From positions 1 to 21,591 of the forward strand of contig DCGW01000079.1 of assembly GCA_002315335.1 (NCBI GenBank): a stretch of DNA of 21,591 nt, in the 5' to 3' direction. Shown here in pieces: positions 13,637-21,126 of this stretch. The first letter of the stretch is position 1, and every line of letters begins with the position of its first letter. The DNA comes from Firmicutes bacterium UBA1768. GTDB lineage: Bacteria; Bacillota; Clostridia; Peptostreptococcales; Anaerovoracaceae. The position numbers were made by a program, and so were the translations under genes. The notes under the pieces were generated by a model that saw only the letters and a program-made list of their open reading frames with translations, ran no database searches and was not told the origin of the DNA.

Positions 13637-14956
13637 ATGCTAAAAAGAAGGATTGAAGAGCAACTCTTAGAATGGAAAGAGGGCAAAAATCGAAAACCGC
13701 TAATAATAAAAGGGTGCAGACAATGCGGCAAAACCTGGTCTGTAATGAGTTTTGCAAAAAAGAACTATGCACATGTTGTGTATCTGAATTTTTTTGAAAA
13801 TCCTGATTACAAAAGTATATTTTCCGGTTCTTTGGAAGTGGATAATCTTACCATGATGATAAGCACATTTCTTGGGCCGTCAACTATTTTTGAGGAGGGC
13901 AAAACAGTACTGGTTTTTGATGAAATTCAAGAGTGCCCAGAGGCGCGAACTGCTTTAAAATTCTTTGATATTGACGGCCGTTATGACATTATAGGGACGG
14001 GGTCGCTCCTTGGAGTTAAAGGCTATGGAAATCAGCCTGCATCTGTGCCTGTTGGATACGAATCTGTGATAGAAATGTTTCCGTTAGATTTTGAGGAATT
14101 TTTGTGGGCAAACGGCATTACGGATTCGATGATAGACGTTCTTAGGTCCTGCCTCAATGATGAGTCCCCGGTTCCGGAGGCAATGCACATTAAATTCAGG
14201 CAGCTCTTACTGCAGTATACTGTCATTGGTGGAATGCCCGAGGTTGTACAAACCTTTGTGGACACAAAACAAATGAATTTAGTGTTGAAAACGCAGCGTG
14301 ATATTGTTGCATCATACAAGGATGATATGCTAAAGCATGCTGAAAAAGATGATAAAGCGCGTATTCGTGAATGCTTTGAATCAATTCCAAATCAATTGAG
14401 CAAGGAGAATAAGAAATTTCAGTATTCAGTTGTGAAAAAAGGGTCAAAGGCTAACCAGTATCTTGGAAGTATTCAGTGGATAGAAGATGCAGGAATTATT
14501 AGTCGTTGCTATAATCTTTCGATTATCGGGCTTCCTTTATCAGGAAATGCAGTTAAGGATATTTTTAAAGTATACATGAACGATACTGGTCTGTTTATCA
14601 GTATGCTTGAAGAAGGAACACAACTTGATGTGCTGAAAGGAAATCTTTTTGGTTATAAAGGAGCTATTTTTGAAAATTTAATAGCTGATATTTTTGTAAA
14701 AATGGGTAGAAAGCTATATTATTATCGCAAGGATTCGGGCTTAGAAATAGATTTTATTATTCGTTATAAAGGGGAAGCAGTGCTTGTTGAGGTTAAATCG
14801 ACTTCCGGAAATGTAAAGAGTGCTAAAACCGTGTTAAACAACCCAGATAAGTATCATGTAAAGAACGCAATAAAACTGGGAGACAGCAATATAGGAAGAA
14901 AAGGAAATATTCTGACATTGCCGCACTATATGGCATTTCTTCTTGGAGAATATTAA
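13637..14956 (+). CDS. AAA+ ATPase with DUF4143 domain (ATPase 2)
   Basis: A 439-residue paralogue of the protein at 1219-2565, of unknown cellular role. Walker A GCRQCGKT (26-33), Walker B VLVFDEIQECPEA (91-103), sensor-like TGSLLG (121-126), then VPVGYES and FPLDFEEF. The DUF4143 part holds IGGMPEVV, FEN (345-347) and the PD-(D/E)XK-like EIDF...LVEVKS (D372, E385, K387). The upstream GTG at 13604 is rejected as start: the ATG at 13637 has GGAGG 8 nt upstream and begins the aligned MLKRRIEEQLLEW. It shares order and spacing of motifs with ATPase 1 but the proteins are clearly diverged, so they are not a recent duplication. It is inserted between a rhodanese and an ArsC-like gene, with no functional link to either. 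Confidence 0.88.
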   Translation: MLKRRIEEQLLEWKEGKNRKPLIIKGCRQCGKTWSVMSFAKKNYAHVVYLNFFENPDYKSIFSGSLEVDNLTMMISTFLGPSTIFEEGKTVLVFDEIQECPEARTALKFFDIDGRYDIIGTGSLLGVKGYGNQPASVPVGYESVIEMFPLDFEEFLWANGITDSMIDVLRSCLNDESPVPEAMHIKFRQLLLQYTVIGGMPEVVQTFVDTKQMNLVLKTQRDIVASYKDDMLKHAEKDDKARIRECFESIPNQLSKENKKFQYSVVKKGSKANQYLGSIQWIEDAGIISRCYNLSIIGLPLSGNAVKDIFKVYMNDTGLFISMLEEGTQLDVLKGNLFGYKGAIFENLIADIFVKMGRKLYYYRKDSGLEIDFIIRYKGEAVLVEVKSTSGNVKSAKTVLNNPDKYHVKNAIKLGDSNIGRKGNILTLPHYMAFLLGEY

Positions 14957-14995
14957 TAATTGTAACAGCAAACTATACAAATAAAGGAGAAAAAA

Positions 14996-15349
14996 ATGGA
15001 ATTTTTATGCTATTCAAGATGTACGACCTGCCAGAAGGCAAGAAAATGGCTTGATGAAAATGGAGTGGCTTACAACGAGAGGCCGATAAAGGAGGAAAAT
15101 CCTACGGTTGAGGAACTAAAGGCATGGCACCAAAAAAGCGGCCTGCCCCTCAAAAAGTTTTTCAATACCAGCGGAATGCTGTATAAAGAAATGAAGCTTA
15201 AGGACAAGCTGCCAACCATGACTGATGAAGAACAGTATGAGCTGCTCGCTACAGACGGAATGCTGGTAAAAAGGCCGCTTCTTATTGGCGAGGACTTCGT
15301 GCTTACAGGCTTTAAGGAAGCTGACTGGACGGAATGCTGTAAAAGATAA
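14996..15349 (+). CDS. ArsC/Spx-family thioredoxin-fold protein
   Basis: A 117-residue member of the arsenate reductase-like family that includes ArsC, YffB and Spx/MgsR. The redox site is SRCTTCQKARKWL (C9-x-x-C12), followed by the family pattern YNERPIKEENPTVEEL and, in the second half, KDKLPTMTDEEQYELLATDGMLVKRPLLIGEDFVLTGF, in which KRPLL is the conserved cis-Pro-type segment. The CxxC and the KRP pattern fit the YffB/Spx group better than true arsenate reductase, which has a single catalytic Cys and R residues at other positions; the exact role is open. AAAGGAG precedes the ATG. It follows ATPase 2 by 39 nt and is ended by two hairpins. Confidence 0.88.
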   Translation: MEFLCYSRCTTCQKARKWLDENGVAYNERPIKEENPTVEELKAWHQKSGLPLKKFFNTSGMLYKEMKLKDKLPTMTDEEQYELLATDGMLVKRPLLIGEDFVLTGFKEADWTECCKR

Positions 15350-15384
15350 GCGGCTGCTTTGAGGTTCTATTTAACTGAGTCACT

Positions 15385-15409
15385 AAAAGCTTCAAAAGAA
15401 GCGGCTTTT
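15385..15409 (+). terminator. Short hairpin with T-tract after the ArsC-like gene
   Basis: GCTTC (15389-15393) and GAAGC (15398-15402) pair around an AAAA loop; an interrupted AAAA/TTTT outer pairing follows, ending in CTTTTCC. The stem is short, so it may be only a weak terminator or processing site ahead of the stronger one at 15444. Confidence 0.4.
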
Positions 15410-15443
15410 CCGGTGAGAAAAACATTATAAACAAACAACCACT

Positions 15444-15490
15444 ATCCTTTTGTCGCTGCTCTAAACAGGCTATCGGCAAAAGGATTTTTT
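15444..15490 (+). terminator. Rho-independent terminator
   Basis: ATCCTTTTGTCG (15444-15455) pairs with CGGCAAAAGGAT (15474-15485) over 12 bp with one G-T wobble, followed directly by a T-tract. It isolates the ArsC-like gene from the PadR operon, whose -35 box begins 16 bp later. Confidence 0.85.
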
Positions 15491-15505
15491 GTTTGCAAAT
15501 ATGAG

Positions 15506-15536
15506 TTGACAAACAATATTATATGGTATATAATAT
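15506..15536 (+). promoter_or_regulatory. Perfect consensus promoter with palindromic operator (padR operon)
   Basis: TTGACA (15506-15511), a 17-bp spacer, and TATAAT (15529-15534) match the sigma-A consensus at all twelve positions. A perfect inverted repeat ATATTATAT-GGT-ATATAATAT (15516-15536) fills the spacer and covers the -10. PadR proteins usually repress their own operon through AT-rich dyads, so this is the likely operator; without a repressor the promoter should be very strong. Confidence 0.8.
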
Positions 15537-15565
15537 CAAACATCAAATAACATCAGGAGGTGCAT

Positions 15566-15886
15566 ATGGCATTTAAAATTGAATCTAATTTGCTTGATGC
15601 TTGTGCTCTCTCAATTTTGAAAAGAGGGGACACCTATGGGTACGAGATTACCCAGGAGATGCAGAAGGCTATAAGCGTTTCCGAATCAACGCTTTATCCT
15701 GTTTTGAGAAGACTTCAAAAGGAAGAGCTCTGCAGGACCTACGACATGCCGTTTCAGGGGAGAAACCGCAGATACTATGCGATAACCGAAAAGGGAGAGG
15801 AAAAGCTCCGATTCTATAAGCGTGAGTGGAGCGAATACAGGTCTGCCATTGAAACTATTTTGAACGGGGGTAGTAATAATGAATAG
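15566..15886 (+). CDS. PadR-family transcriptional regulator
   Basis: A 106-residue winged-helix repressor of the short PadR type. The order is typical: IESNLLDACALSILKRGDTYGYEITQEM (helices 1-2), SESTLYPVLRRLQKEELCRTY (recognition helix and start of the wing, about 37-57), GRNRRYYAITEKGEEKL (wing, about 64-80), and a short C-terminal dimerisation helix. AGGAGG at 15555-15560 points to the ATG at 15566; the GTG at 15560 is too close to it. The stop overlaps the next gene by 8 nt. Together with the DUF1700 and DUF4097 genes this is a standard Firmicutes trio in which PadR represses the two envelope-related proteins. The inducing signal is unknown. Confidence 0.95.
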   Translation: MAFKIESNLLDACALSILKRGDTYGYEITQEMQKAISVSESTLYPVLRRLQKEELCRTYDMPFQGRNRRYYAITEKGEEKLRFYKREWSEYRSAIETILNGGSNNE

Positions 15887-16547
15887 GAAAGAATTTATCA
15901 GCGCCCTTGAAAGGGAGCTTAGAAAACTGCCTGCCGAGGAAAGAGAGGCGGCAGTTGAGTATTTTGAAGAGTACTTTGATGAGGTGCTTGCCGCAGGAAA
16001 TAGAACAGAGGAAGAAATATGTAAGGAGCTTGGCAACCCTAAAAGAATTGCGGCTGAAATCAAAGCAGATTATGCTGCAAGAATACTCGAAGACGATGAA
16101 AAAATCGGAGAAACCCGCGCAAGCAGGGGGCAAAGAGTATCTGCAGTCTGGTGGGTGCTTCTCGGAATTTGCGCAGCACCGGTATCGATAGTGCTTGCGA
16201 CGGTACTGTTTGTACTGTTAATCTGCCTCATCGTGGTAGTTGCAGCGATATATATCGCAATTGCCGCAGTTGGTGTGGGAGCTATAGCCTGCGTTGTATT
16301 CGGCTTGGTAGCATTATTTTCCAGCATTTCAACGGGACTTATGTTTATAGGCTTTGGCGTTGTTCTGATAGCAATATTCTTAGGAGTCGGAGCAGCTATG
16401 ATAATGGGAACAAAGAAGCTGTTCAGATTTATCAAAAGAAAAGCAGGTGAAAGACGCGAAAAGAATAAGTCCAAAAAGCTGGAACGGATGTATGCTGAAG
16501 GGAGATATGAGAATTTCAAGAAAGGCGGTGTGGATTATGAAGAATAA
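15879..16547 (+). CDS. DUF1700 (HAAS domain) membrane protein
   Basis: A 222-residue protein in two parts. The first 70 residues form a charged helical HAAS-type domain: MNRKEFISALERELRKLPAEEREAAVEYFEEYFDE, then a helix with GNPKRIAAEIKADYAARI. The rest has several long hydrophobic segments rich in Ala, Val, Ile and Gly (about 90-180), followed by a basic cytoplasmic tail. This order and the PadR gene directly upstream (8-nt overlap) define the DUF1700 family, thought to work in envelope-stress or signalling with the adjacent DUF4097 protein; the molecular role is not known. The next gene starts 11 nt before its stop, so all three are translationally coupled. Confidence 0.9.
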   Translation: MNRKEFISALERELRKLPAEEREAAVEYFEEYFDEVLAAGNRTEEEICKELGNPKRIAAEIKADYAARILEDDEKIGETRASRGQRVSAVWWVLLGICAAPVSIVLATVLFVLLICLIVVVAAIYIAIAAVGVGAIACVVFGLVALFSSISTGLMFIGFGVVLIAIFLGVGAAMIMGTKKLFRFIKRKAGERREKNKSKKLERMYAEGRYENFKKGGVDYEE

Positions 16548-17418
16548 AGCAAGGTTTTTCATTATTTGTGCTATTGTTTTATGCATAGGGCTGGCAATAG
16601 GAATTGTTGGATTTTTAACCGGCGGGATAAAAGGCATAGACAAATTTGCCGACGAGCACGAATGGTTTGAGGGCAGCCCGGGGAATATGCAGGTGGAACA
16701 TCATAAGGCACTTGATTTCAATTCGATTGAAGCAAATGGTCTGGTGGACATTGTTATCATCGGGGGAGATAACTCAAATTACTATGACTGGGAGAATATA
16801 GGAAAAGCGGCAAATACAATAAAAAACGACAACCCTCAGGAGGGAAGCGTATTTATCTGTTACGGGGAAAAGGTTGAAACGCCGCAGCTGAAGCTTGAAA
16901 ATGGGGTTTTGAAAATAGATGCAAGTGAAAACAGTGAAGGAAAAATAAGCGTGAACCTTACCAGTGGTTCCTGGGTACCTACGGTTGTTATATTTACCGG
17001 AAACAGAACCCTTGATAACATAGCTCTTTCAAGCGATTATTCAGATCTTGATATTTATGGTGCGGTTTACAACAACGCTGTAATTTCGACAAATAGCGGA
17101 GATATTGATATTGAAGCCGTAAAATCGGGAGGGCTTAAGCTTGTTGGAGATGCTGCCGATGTTGATATTAGCGGTGAATTTGCCGGTACAACCGATATAA
17201 ATGTGGCTTCAGGAGAAGTAAGCTTCCATTCAATCTTTGCAAAGGAAAAGTATAAAATCGACATGAAGGCTAATGCAGGGGATCTTGAAATTGACAGCGA
17301 GGGCCTGGAAATAGAAACCTGGCCGGCAGAGTACAGGACAAGCGGAAGCCCGTATGTGCTCAAAATAAGAACTGACAGCGGCGATATTGAGGCAAATTTT
17401 GGGAATTACTTTGATTAA
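16537..17418 (+). CDS. DUF4097 (beta-helix-like) anchored protein
   Basis: A 293-residue protein with one N-terminal membrane segment (about 6-28) and a large extracytoplasmic part of repeated short beta-strand units of the DSGDIDIE/GDLEIDSE kind (STNSGDIDIEAVKSG, DSGDIEANFG), the hallmark of DUF4097 domains. The longer frame from 16447 would put 30 residues ahead of the membrane helix and lacks a ribosome binding site, so the ATG at 16537 (AAAGGCGGTG upstream) is chosen. It is the last gene of the PadR-DUF1700-DUF4097 operon, and a terminator follows within 30 nt. It is expected to be exposed on the outer face of the membrane; its partner is unknown. Confidence 0.88.
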   Translation: MKNKARFFIICAIVLCIGLAIGIVGFLTGGIKGIDKFADEHEWFEGSPGNMQVEHHKALDFNSIEANGLVDIVIIGGDNSNYYDWENIGKAANTIKNDNPQEGSVFICYGEKVETPQLKLENGVLKIDASENSEGKISVNLTSGSWVPTVVIFTGNRTLDNIALSSDYSDLDIYGAVYNNAVISTNSGDIDIEAVKSGGLKLVGDAADVDISGEFAGTTDINVASGEVSFHSIFAKEKYKIDMKANAGDLEIDSEGLEIETWPAEYRTSGSPYVLKIRTDSGDIEANFGNYFD

Positions 17419-17442
17419 AGATCGAATAATTCAAGATGATGG

Positions 17443-17475
17443 TGGTGGGAAAACTGATTGCTTTCCCACCATTTT
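17443..17475 (+). terminator. Rho-independent terminator of the padR operon
   Basis: TGGTGGGAAA (17443-17452) pairs perfectly with TTTCCCACCA (17462-17471) around a 9-nt loop, followed by TTTT. It separates the padR operon from the TPR protein gene. Confidence 0.88.
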
Positions 17476-17502
17476 GCTTGTCTGTTTTCCGATAGTTACG
17501 TA

Positions 17503-17531
17503 TTGAGAAAAAGGCGATAACTTGGTATAAT
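17503..17531 (+). promoter_or_regulatory. Promoter of the TPR protein gene
   Basis: TTGAGA (17503-17508) and TATAAT (17526-17531) are 17 bp apart, with an extended TGG before the -10. The transcript would start near 17538, about 50 nt ahead of the ATG. Confidence 0.75.
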
Positions 17532-17589
17532 AATTGCCAGTGTTTAAAAAATCACTTATAAATACAGAGGTATGATACGGAGGTCTGTT

Positions 17590-18564
17590 ATGGAAAAATC
17601 CGCTGCAATAGCGCCTGCTCCCGGAACGGAGCTTACAGGATATGTTATAGATATCAGCTACAATCAGGTTGTTTTGGAAACCGATGAGGGGTATACAGCA
17701 TATTTCCCGTTTTCTGAGGTTGATAATGAAAGAAACGGAATATATCAGGGAGAGGAAATCAACGGCTATGTGAAGTACGTTGACGATGAAATCAGCTCAC
17801 TCCTTTTAGGTATTACTAATGAAGACCTGCCTGAAGATGAGAAAAATGATGCAGTAGGAGATTTTTACCATGCTGCTGAGGCCTATGAAAAAGCTATGGT
17901 ATTTTACAAGAAAGCCCTTGAAATGAAAGAGGCGGCTTTAAAGACCGCTTCAGACGAGGAAGAGGTTTACAAGCTCAGAGCTGCCGTTGCCTTCAGCTGC
18001 AAAAGCCTTGGTGAGCTTTGCGCAGATATGAATGACCTGCCAGCGGCTGTGGCAAACTATAAAAAGGGCTTTGACATCCTGAGAGATCTGCCGCCGACAG
18101 AGGAGCTGATATCCTTTGCAGCCAGAATTGGTGATATTCTTGAAGATATGGAAGACTATGAGGGTGCAATCGAATACACCTTTGAAGCCTGCCAGTATGA
18201 GGCCGACCGAGGTGCGGCCATGATGAACATGGGGCAGAGACCTGACACAGATCAATCAGAGTCTATGGCAAACCACCTCATGAAGCTCGGCGACCTTTAT
18301 GGAAAGACCGGAGACAAAGAAGAGCAGCTTCAGGCCTACGGCAATGCACTGACCTTCTTCTCTTCAGTTGTAGAAGAAAGGGGCACGGTGAGAGATTTTT
18401 ATGTGCTGGCGGAAATAAACTACAGAATAGGCGACCTGTCAGGTGATGCAAACTATTTGGGTGAGGCAATCGATTCCCTCGAGGTGATGGTTCAGGAATA
18501 TCCTGACCTGCCTGAGCTAAAGGAGGCTCTCGACAGAGCAAAGGCTCGTTTTGACGAAGTTTAG
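17590..18564 (+). CDS. Tetratricopeptide-repeat protein with N-terminal beta domain
   Basis: A 324-residue acidic cytoplasmic protein. Residues about 11-75 (GTELTGYVIDISYNQVVLETDEGYTAYFPFSEV...) form five strands like an S1/OB-type beta-barrel, which could bind nucleic acid or a protein. From about residue 90 on, about five helical repeats follow the TPR pattern (for example AVGDFYHAAEAYEKAMVFYKKALEM, IGDILEDMEDYEGAIEYTFEACQYE, LGDLYGKTGDKEEQLQAYGNAL). TPR arrays are protein-interaction platforms. CGGAGG at 17578-17583 fixes the ATG at 17590. It has its own promoter and terminator, so it is a one-gene unit. I cannot assign a partner; a role in RNA-linked regulation is only a guess from the OB-like domain. 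Confidence 0.82.
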   Translation: MEKSAAIAPAPGTELTGYVIDISYNQVVLETDEGYTAYFPFSEVDNERNGIYQGEEINGYVKYVDDEISSLLLGITNEDLPEDEKNDAVGDFYHAAEAYEKAMVFYKKALEMKEAALKTASDEEEVYKLRAAVAFSCKSLGELCADMNDLPAAVANYKKGFDILRDLPPTEELISFAARIGDILEDMEDYEGAIEYTFEACQYEADRGAAMMNMGQRPDTDQSESMANHLMKLGDLYGKTGDKEEQLQAYGNALTFFSSVVEERGTVRDFYVLAEINYRIGDLSGDANYLGEAIDSLEVMVQEYPDLPELKEALDRAKARFDEV

Positions 18565-18577
18565 TTACAAAAATAAC

Positions 18578-18604
18578 AAAAGCCCGGCCATTGGCCGGGT
18601 TTTT
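18578..18604 (+). terminator. Bidirectional Rho-independent terminator
   Basis: CCCGGCC (18583-18589) pairs with GGCCGGG (18593-18599) around an ATT loop, flanked by AAAA on the left and TTTTT on the right. It ends the TPR gene on the plus strand and acpP, which stops at 18613, on the minus strand. Confidence 0.9.
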
Positions 18605-18612
18605 CAAGTTGA

Positions 18613-18843
18613 TTATTCGTTTTCTTCCACAAACTTTACAAGATCCTTAACTAAAAGGAATTTTTCGGCTTCTTCATCAGGAATTTCTATTCCGAACTCT
18701 TCCTCTATTGCCATAACAATTTCTACAGCATCAAGTGAGTCGGCTTCCAAATCCTTTGATAAATTTGTTTCAAGTGTAATTCTTGAGTCATCGTCAATGC
18801 TAAGCTGGTTAGCTATTATTTCCTTAATCTTTTCAAATATCAT
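18613..18843 (-). CDS. acpP: Acyl carrier protein
   Basis: A 76-residue, very acidic protein that carries acyl chains on a 4'-phosphopantetheine arm in fatty-acid synthesis. Ser36 in the EADSLDAVE motif is the attachment site, and the rest matches the four-helix ACP pattern: N-terminal [49 protein letters not shown], and LVKFVEENE at the end. GGAGG is well placed before the ATG. It is not in a fab operon here but alone, with its own promoter and a bidirectional terminator. A secondary-metabolism carrier protein is possible, but the length and the sequence match primary AcpP best. Confidence 0.93.
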   Translation of the reverse strand: MIFEKIKEIIANQLSIDDDSRITLETNLSKDLEADSLDAVEIVMAIEEEFGIEIPDEEAEKFLLVKDLVKFVEENE

Positions 18844-18893
18844 ATTAATCCTCCGATAGTTTTTGGCACTTGAGAATTCGTAGTGTTTAGAAC

Positions 18894-18922
18894 ATTATAA
18901 ATAATCGCTTAACTCTGTGCAA
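18894..18922 (-). promoter_or_regulatory. Promoter of acpP
   Basis: On the minus strand TTGCAC (18922-18917), 17 bp, and TATAAT (18899-18894). The start would be near 18887, leaving a leader of about 43 nt. No FapR-type operator was recognised. Confidence 0.7.
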
Positions 18923-18946
18923 GGATATTTTACTATTTTGGAGAAA

Positions 18947-18963
18947 AATTTCCAATTCGGGAA
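18947..18963 (-). terminator. Weak candidate terminator of the ABC-F gene
   Basis: On the minus strand TTTCC, a 6-nt loop and GGAAA are followed by TTTTTC, about 70 nt after the ABC-F stop. The stem is only 5 bp. A longer 8-bp pairing, GCTTATGC/GCATAAGC (18969-19005), lies just ahead but has no T-tract. Readthrough into acpP is possible. Confidence 0.35.
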
Positions 18964-19030
18964 ACCGGGCTTATGCATCCGCAGCTTAAACCCCAAAGCA
19001 TAAGCAAAGCCGCAGACATAGTCCCACAGG

Positions 19031-20953
19031 TTAATCCTCCACAGCCCATAGCTCATAAAGCTCTTCCAACTGAGCCTCTGCCTTTTTTAGCTGGTAGTCG
19101 GCCTCAAGCATTTTGTCGGCATTGGAAAAAACCTCCTCCTGACACATGTACTCGTGCAGTTGGCTGATTTTTATTTCGAGATTCATTATTTCCTCTTCAA
19201 GCTGCTTGTGCTCGCGCCTTTTGCGCCTTTTTTCTTCCTCTAAAGCCTTTTCCTTCTTCTTCTGTTCCTTCTGCTGTGTCTTAGTTATGGCTGCCTGAGC
19301 CTTAGCTTCTTCCTCTGCAGCCACAAAGCCGCCGACAAGCTGGGTCTTCTTTTCCTCGTAATAGTCATACTGGCCGAGATATTCAGTAATTCCCTCAGGT
19401 GAGAGCTCCAATATTCTCGAAGGTATTTTGTTAAGAAAATATCTGTCGTGCGAAACCATGAGCAGCGTCCCTGGGAAGTTTAGCAGCGCATCCTCAAAAA
19501 CCTCCTTGGAAGGAATGTCAAGGTGGTTGGTGGGTTCGTCCATAATCAGGAAATTTGCACCCTGCATCATTATCTTCAGCAGAGAAAGCCTTGCCTTTTC
19601 TCCGCCGGAAAGAGAAGAAACCTCTTTAAACACATCGTCGCCCCTGAAGAGGAAGGCTCCTAAAATATTTCTGAGCTCCTTCTGGTCATAGAGCCTGTAA
19701 GAAGAGTGAAGCTCCTCAAGGACAGTATTGTTTGGCGAAAGCAGGGTCTGCTCCTGGTCATAATAACCAATTTTCACATTAGTTCCAAGCTTGACAATTC
19801 CGGTAGGAGATTCTTCTTCTCCCAGAATAAGCTTGAGAAGGGTGGTCTTGCCTATGCCGTTTGGCCCGATAAGGCAGATTTTTTCATCCTTTTTTATATC
19901 AAAGCTTGCATTGTTGAATAGCTGTCTTTCGCCGAAGGCCATTGAGAGGTCTTCGCCGCTGACGACATCGTTTCCGCTCTGCACAGCTGTTTTGAAGTTA
20001 AGCTTCATCTTGTCAAATGACTGGATAGGCCTGTCCATAACCTCCATATGCTCAAGCATATTTTCTCTCGATTTTGCTCTGTTGGCAAGCTTTTCGGTTC
20101 CGTGCTGCTTGAAGCGGCGAATCATTTCTTCCTGCTTTTCTATTTCCTTGCGATTAGCCTCGTAGGCCTTCATTGCGGCAGCCTCAGCCTCACGCTTTCT
20201 GGTGATGTAGTCGGTATAATTGCAGCTGTAAGTTGTAAGCCTGCACCTTTCAACCTCGAAAATCCGGGTGATGGTCTTGTCGAGAAAATATCTGTCGTGG
20301 GAAATCAGCACAACTGTTCCAGGATAGGAACGAAGCTGACCCTCAAGCCACTTCAATGTATCTATGTCGAGGTGGTTGGTAGGCTCGTCTAAAAGTAAAA
20401 TGTCAGGCTTTTGAATCATCAGGGCACCGAGGCTGAGTCTTGTTTTTTCCCCGCCTGATAGTGTGGAAATCTTCTTGGAATAATATTCATCGGTGAAGCC
20501 GAGTGCCGTAAGCGTCCCGCGAAGCTCGCTTTTATAGCCATAACCGTTAGCCTTCTCAAAAGCATCTGTAAGCTCGGCATAGTCGTTCATAAGACTATCA
20601 GTGTCTTTGCCGGCAGCGGCCTTTTCAGAAATTTCGTTCATTATGGCCTCGAGCCTTTCCTCCATGGAAATAATGTCGGAATAGAAGGACAAAAACTCTT
20701 CATAGATGGTCTTTTCACTCTCGAAATTCCCGTTCTGACGCAGGTAGCCCATCTTCAGGCCAGGAGCGATGAAGAGATTGCCGTCATCGTAGGGAAGAGC
20801 TCCTGCAATAATATTAAGAAGAGTGGTCTTGCCCGCACCGTTAAAGCCGATAAGTCCAATTCTCTCTCTTTCGTTTATATTAAATGTAATATCCTCAAGA
20901 ATTTTATCTATTCCGTAGGCCTTTGAAACATTTTTAGCTGAAATAACCGTCAT
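19031..20953 (-). CDS. ABC-F family ATPase (ribosome-associated)
   Basis: A 640-residue soluble protein with two ABC domains and no membrane part, so it belongs to ABC-F, whose members act on the ribosome as translation factors or antibiotic-resistance factors. Domain 1: Walker A GFNGAGKT (36-43), signature LSGGEKTRLS, Walker B ILLLDEPTNHLD. Domain 2: GPNGIGKTT, LSGGEKARLS, FLIMDEPTNHLD. A charged linker (about residues 240-305) joins the domains, and a Lys/Glu-rich coiled coil with EELYELWAVED closes the protein, as in YdiF/Uup-like forms. A longer frame to 21091 has no ribosome binding site; AGAGGTG fixes the ATG at 20953. It diverges from rex. Housekeeping translation factor is likelier than antibiotic resistance, but the two cannot be told apart here. 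Confidence 0.92.
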   Translation of the reverse strand: MTVISAKNVSKAYGIDKILEDITFNINERERIGLIGFNGAGKTTLLNIIAGALPYDDGNLFIAPGLKMGYLRQNGNFESEKTIYEEFLSFYSDIISMEERLEAIMNEISEKAAAGKDTDSLMNDYAELTDAFEKANGYGYKSELRGTLTALGFTDEYYSKKISTLSGGEKTRLSLGALMIQKPDILLLDEPTNHLDIDTLKWLEGQLRSYPGTVVLISHDRYFLDKTITRIFEVERCRLTTYSCNYTDYITRKREAEAAAMKAYEANRKEIEKQEEMIRRFKQHGTEKLANRAKSRENMLEHMEVMDRPIQSFDKMKLNFKTAVQSGNDVVSGEDLSMAFGERQLFNNASFDIKKDEKICLIGPNGIGKTTLLKLILGEEESPTGIVKLGTNVKIGYYDQEQTLLSPNNTVLEELHSSYRLYDQKELRNILGAFLFRGDDVFKEVSSLSGGEKARLSLLKIMMQGANFLIMDEPTNHLDIPSKEVFEDALLNFPGTLLMVSHDRYFLNKIPSRILELSPEGITEYLGQYDYYEEKKTQLVGGFVAAEEEAKAQAAITKTQQKEQKKKEKALEEEKRRKRREHKQLEEEIMNLEIKISQLHEYMCQEEVFSNADKMLEADYQLKKAEAQLEELYELWAVED

Positions 20954-21047
20954 CAATACACCTCTCGCAGATGGAAAATATTGGTAGGTGTCGACAAAAT
21001 ATCCATTTATTGATAAAAACTGCCGAACCTTCCAAACAACGAGAGTA

Positions 21048-21056
21048 ATTATACCA
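21048..21056 (-). promoter_or_regulatory. Extended -10 promoter of the ABC-F gene
   Basis: On the minus strand TGGTATAAT (21056-21048) is a perfect extended -10, with a leader of about 90 nt to the ATG at 20953. No good -35 lies upstream, as is common for extended -10 promoters. Confidence 0.6.
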
Positions 21057-21083
21057 CAAAATCTTTTAATTTGCTCCTGTTTA

Positions 21084-21092
21084 TGGTACAAT
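21084..21092 (+). promoter_or_regulatory. Extended -10 promoter of rex
   Basis: TGGTACAAT matches the extended -10 in eight of nine positions, 35 bp before the rex ATG. It is back to back with the ABC-F promoter. I saw no clear Rex-type dyad (TTGTTAA-N4-TTAACAA), so autoregulation is not supported. Confidence 0.5.
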
Positions 21093-21126
21093 ATTCAAAA
21101 GTTATATTTAAAGGATGGTTTTGGAA

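Noticed and set aside
14996..15349. Arsenate reductase
   Set aside because: No ars operon genes nearby, and the CxxC motif fits the YffB/Spx branch at least as well; only the family is claimed.
18911..18925. TTGCACAGA at the acpP -35, shared with the ends of the element at 4494-4716
   Set aside because: Only 9 bp are shared and no inverted partner lies nearby; taken as chance similarity around a -35 box.
20954..21091. N-terminal extension of the ABC-F protein
   Set aside because: The first 46 residues do not resemble ABC-F proteins, the frame crosses the predicted promoter, and a ribosome binding site points to 20953.
20954..21126. Rex operator between rex and the ABC-F gene
   Set aside because: No TTGTTAA-N4-TTAACAA-like dyad could be found by eye.
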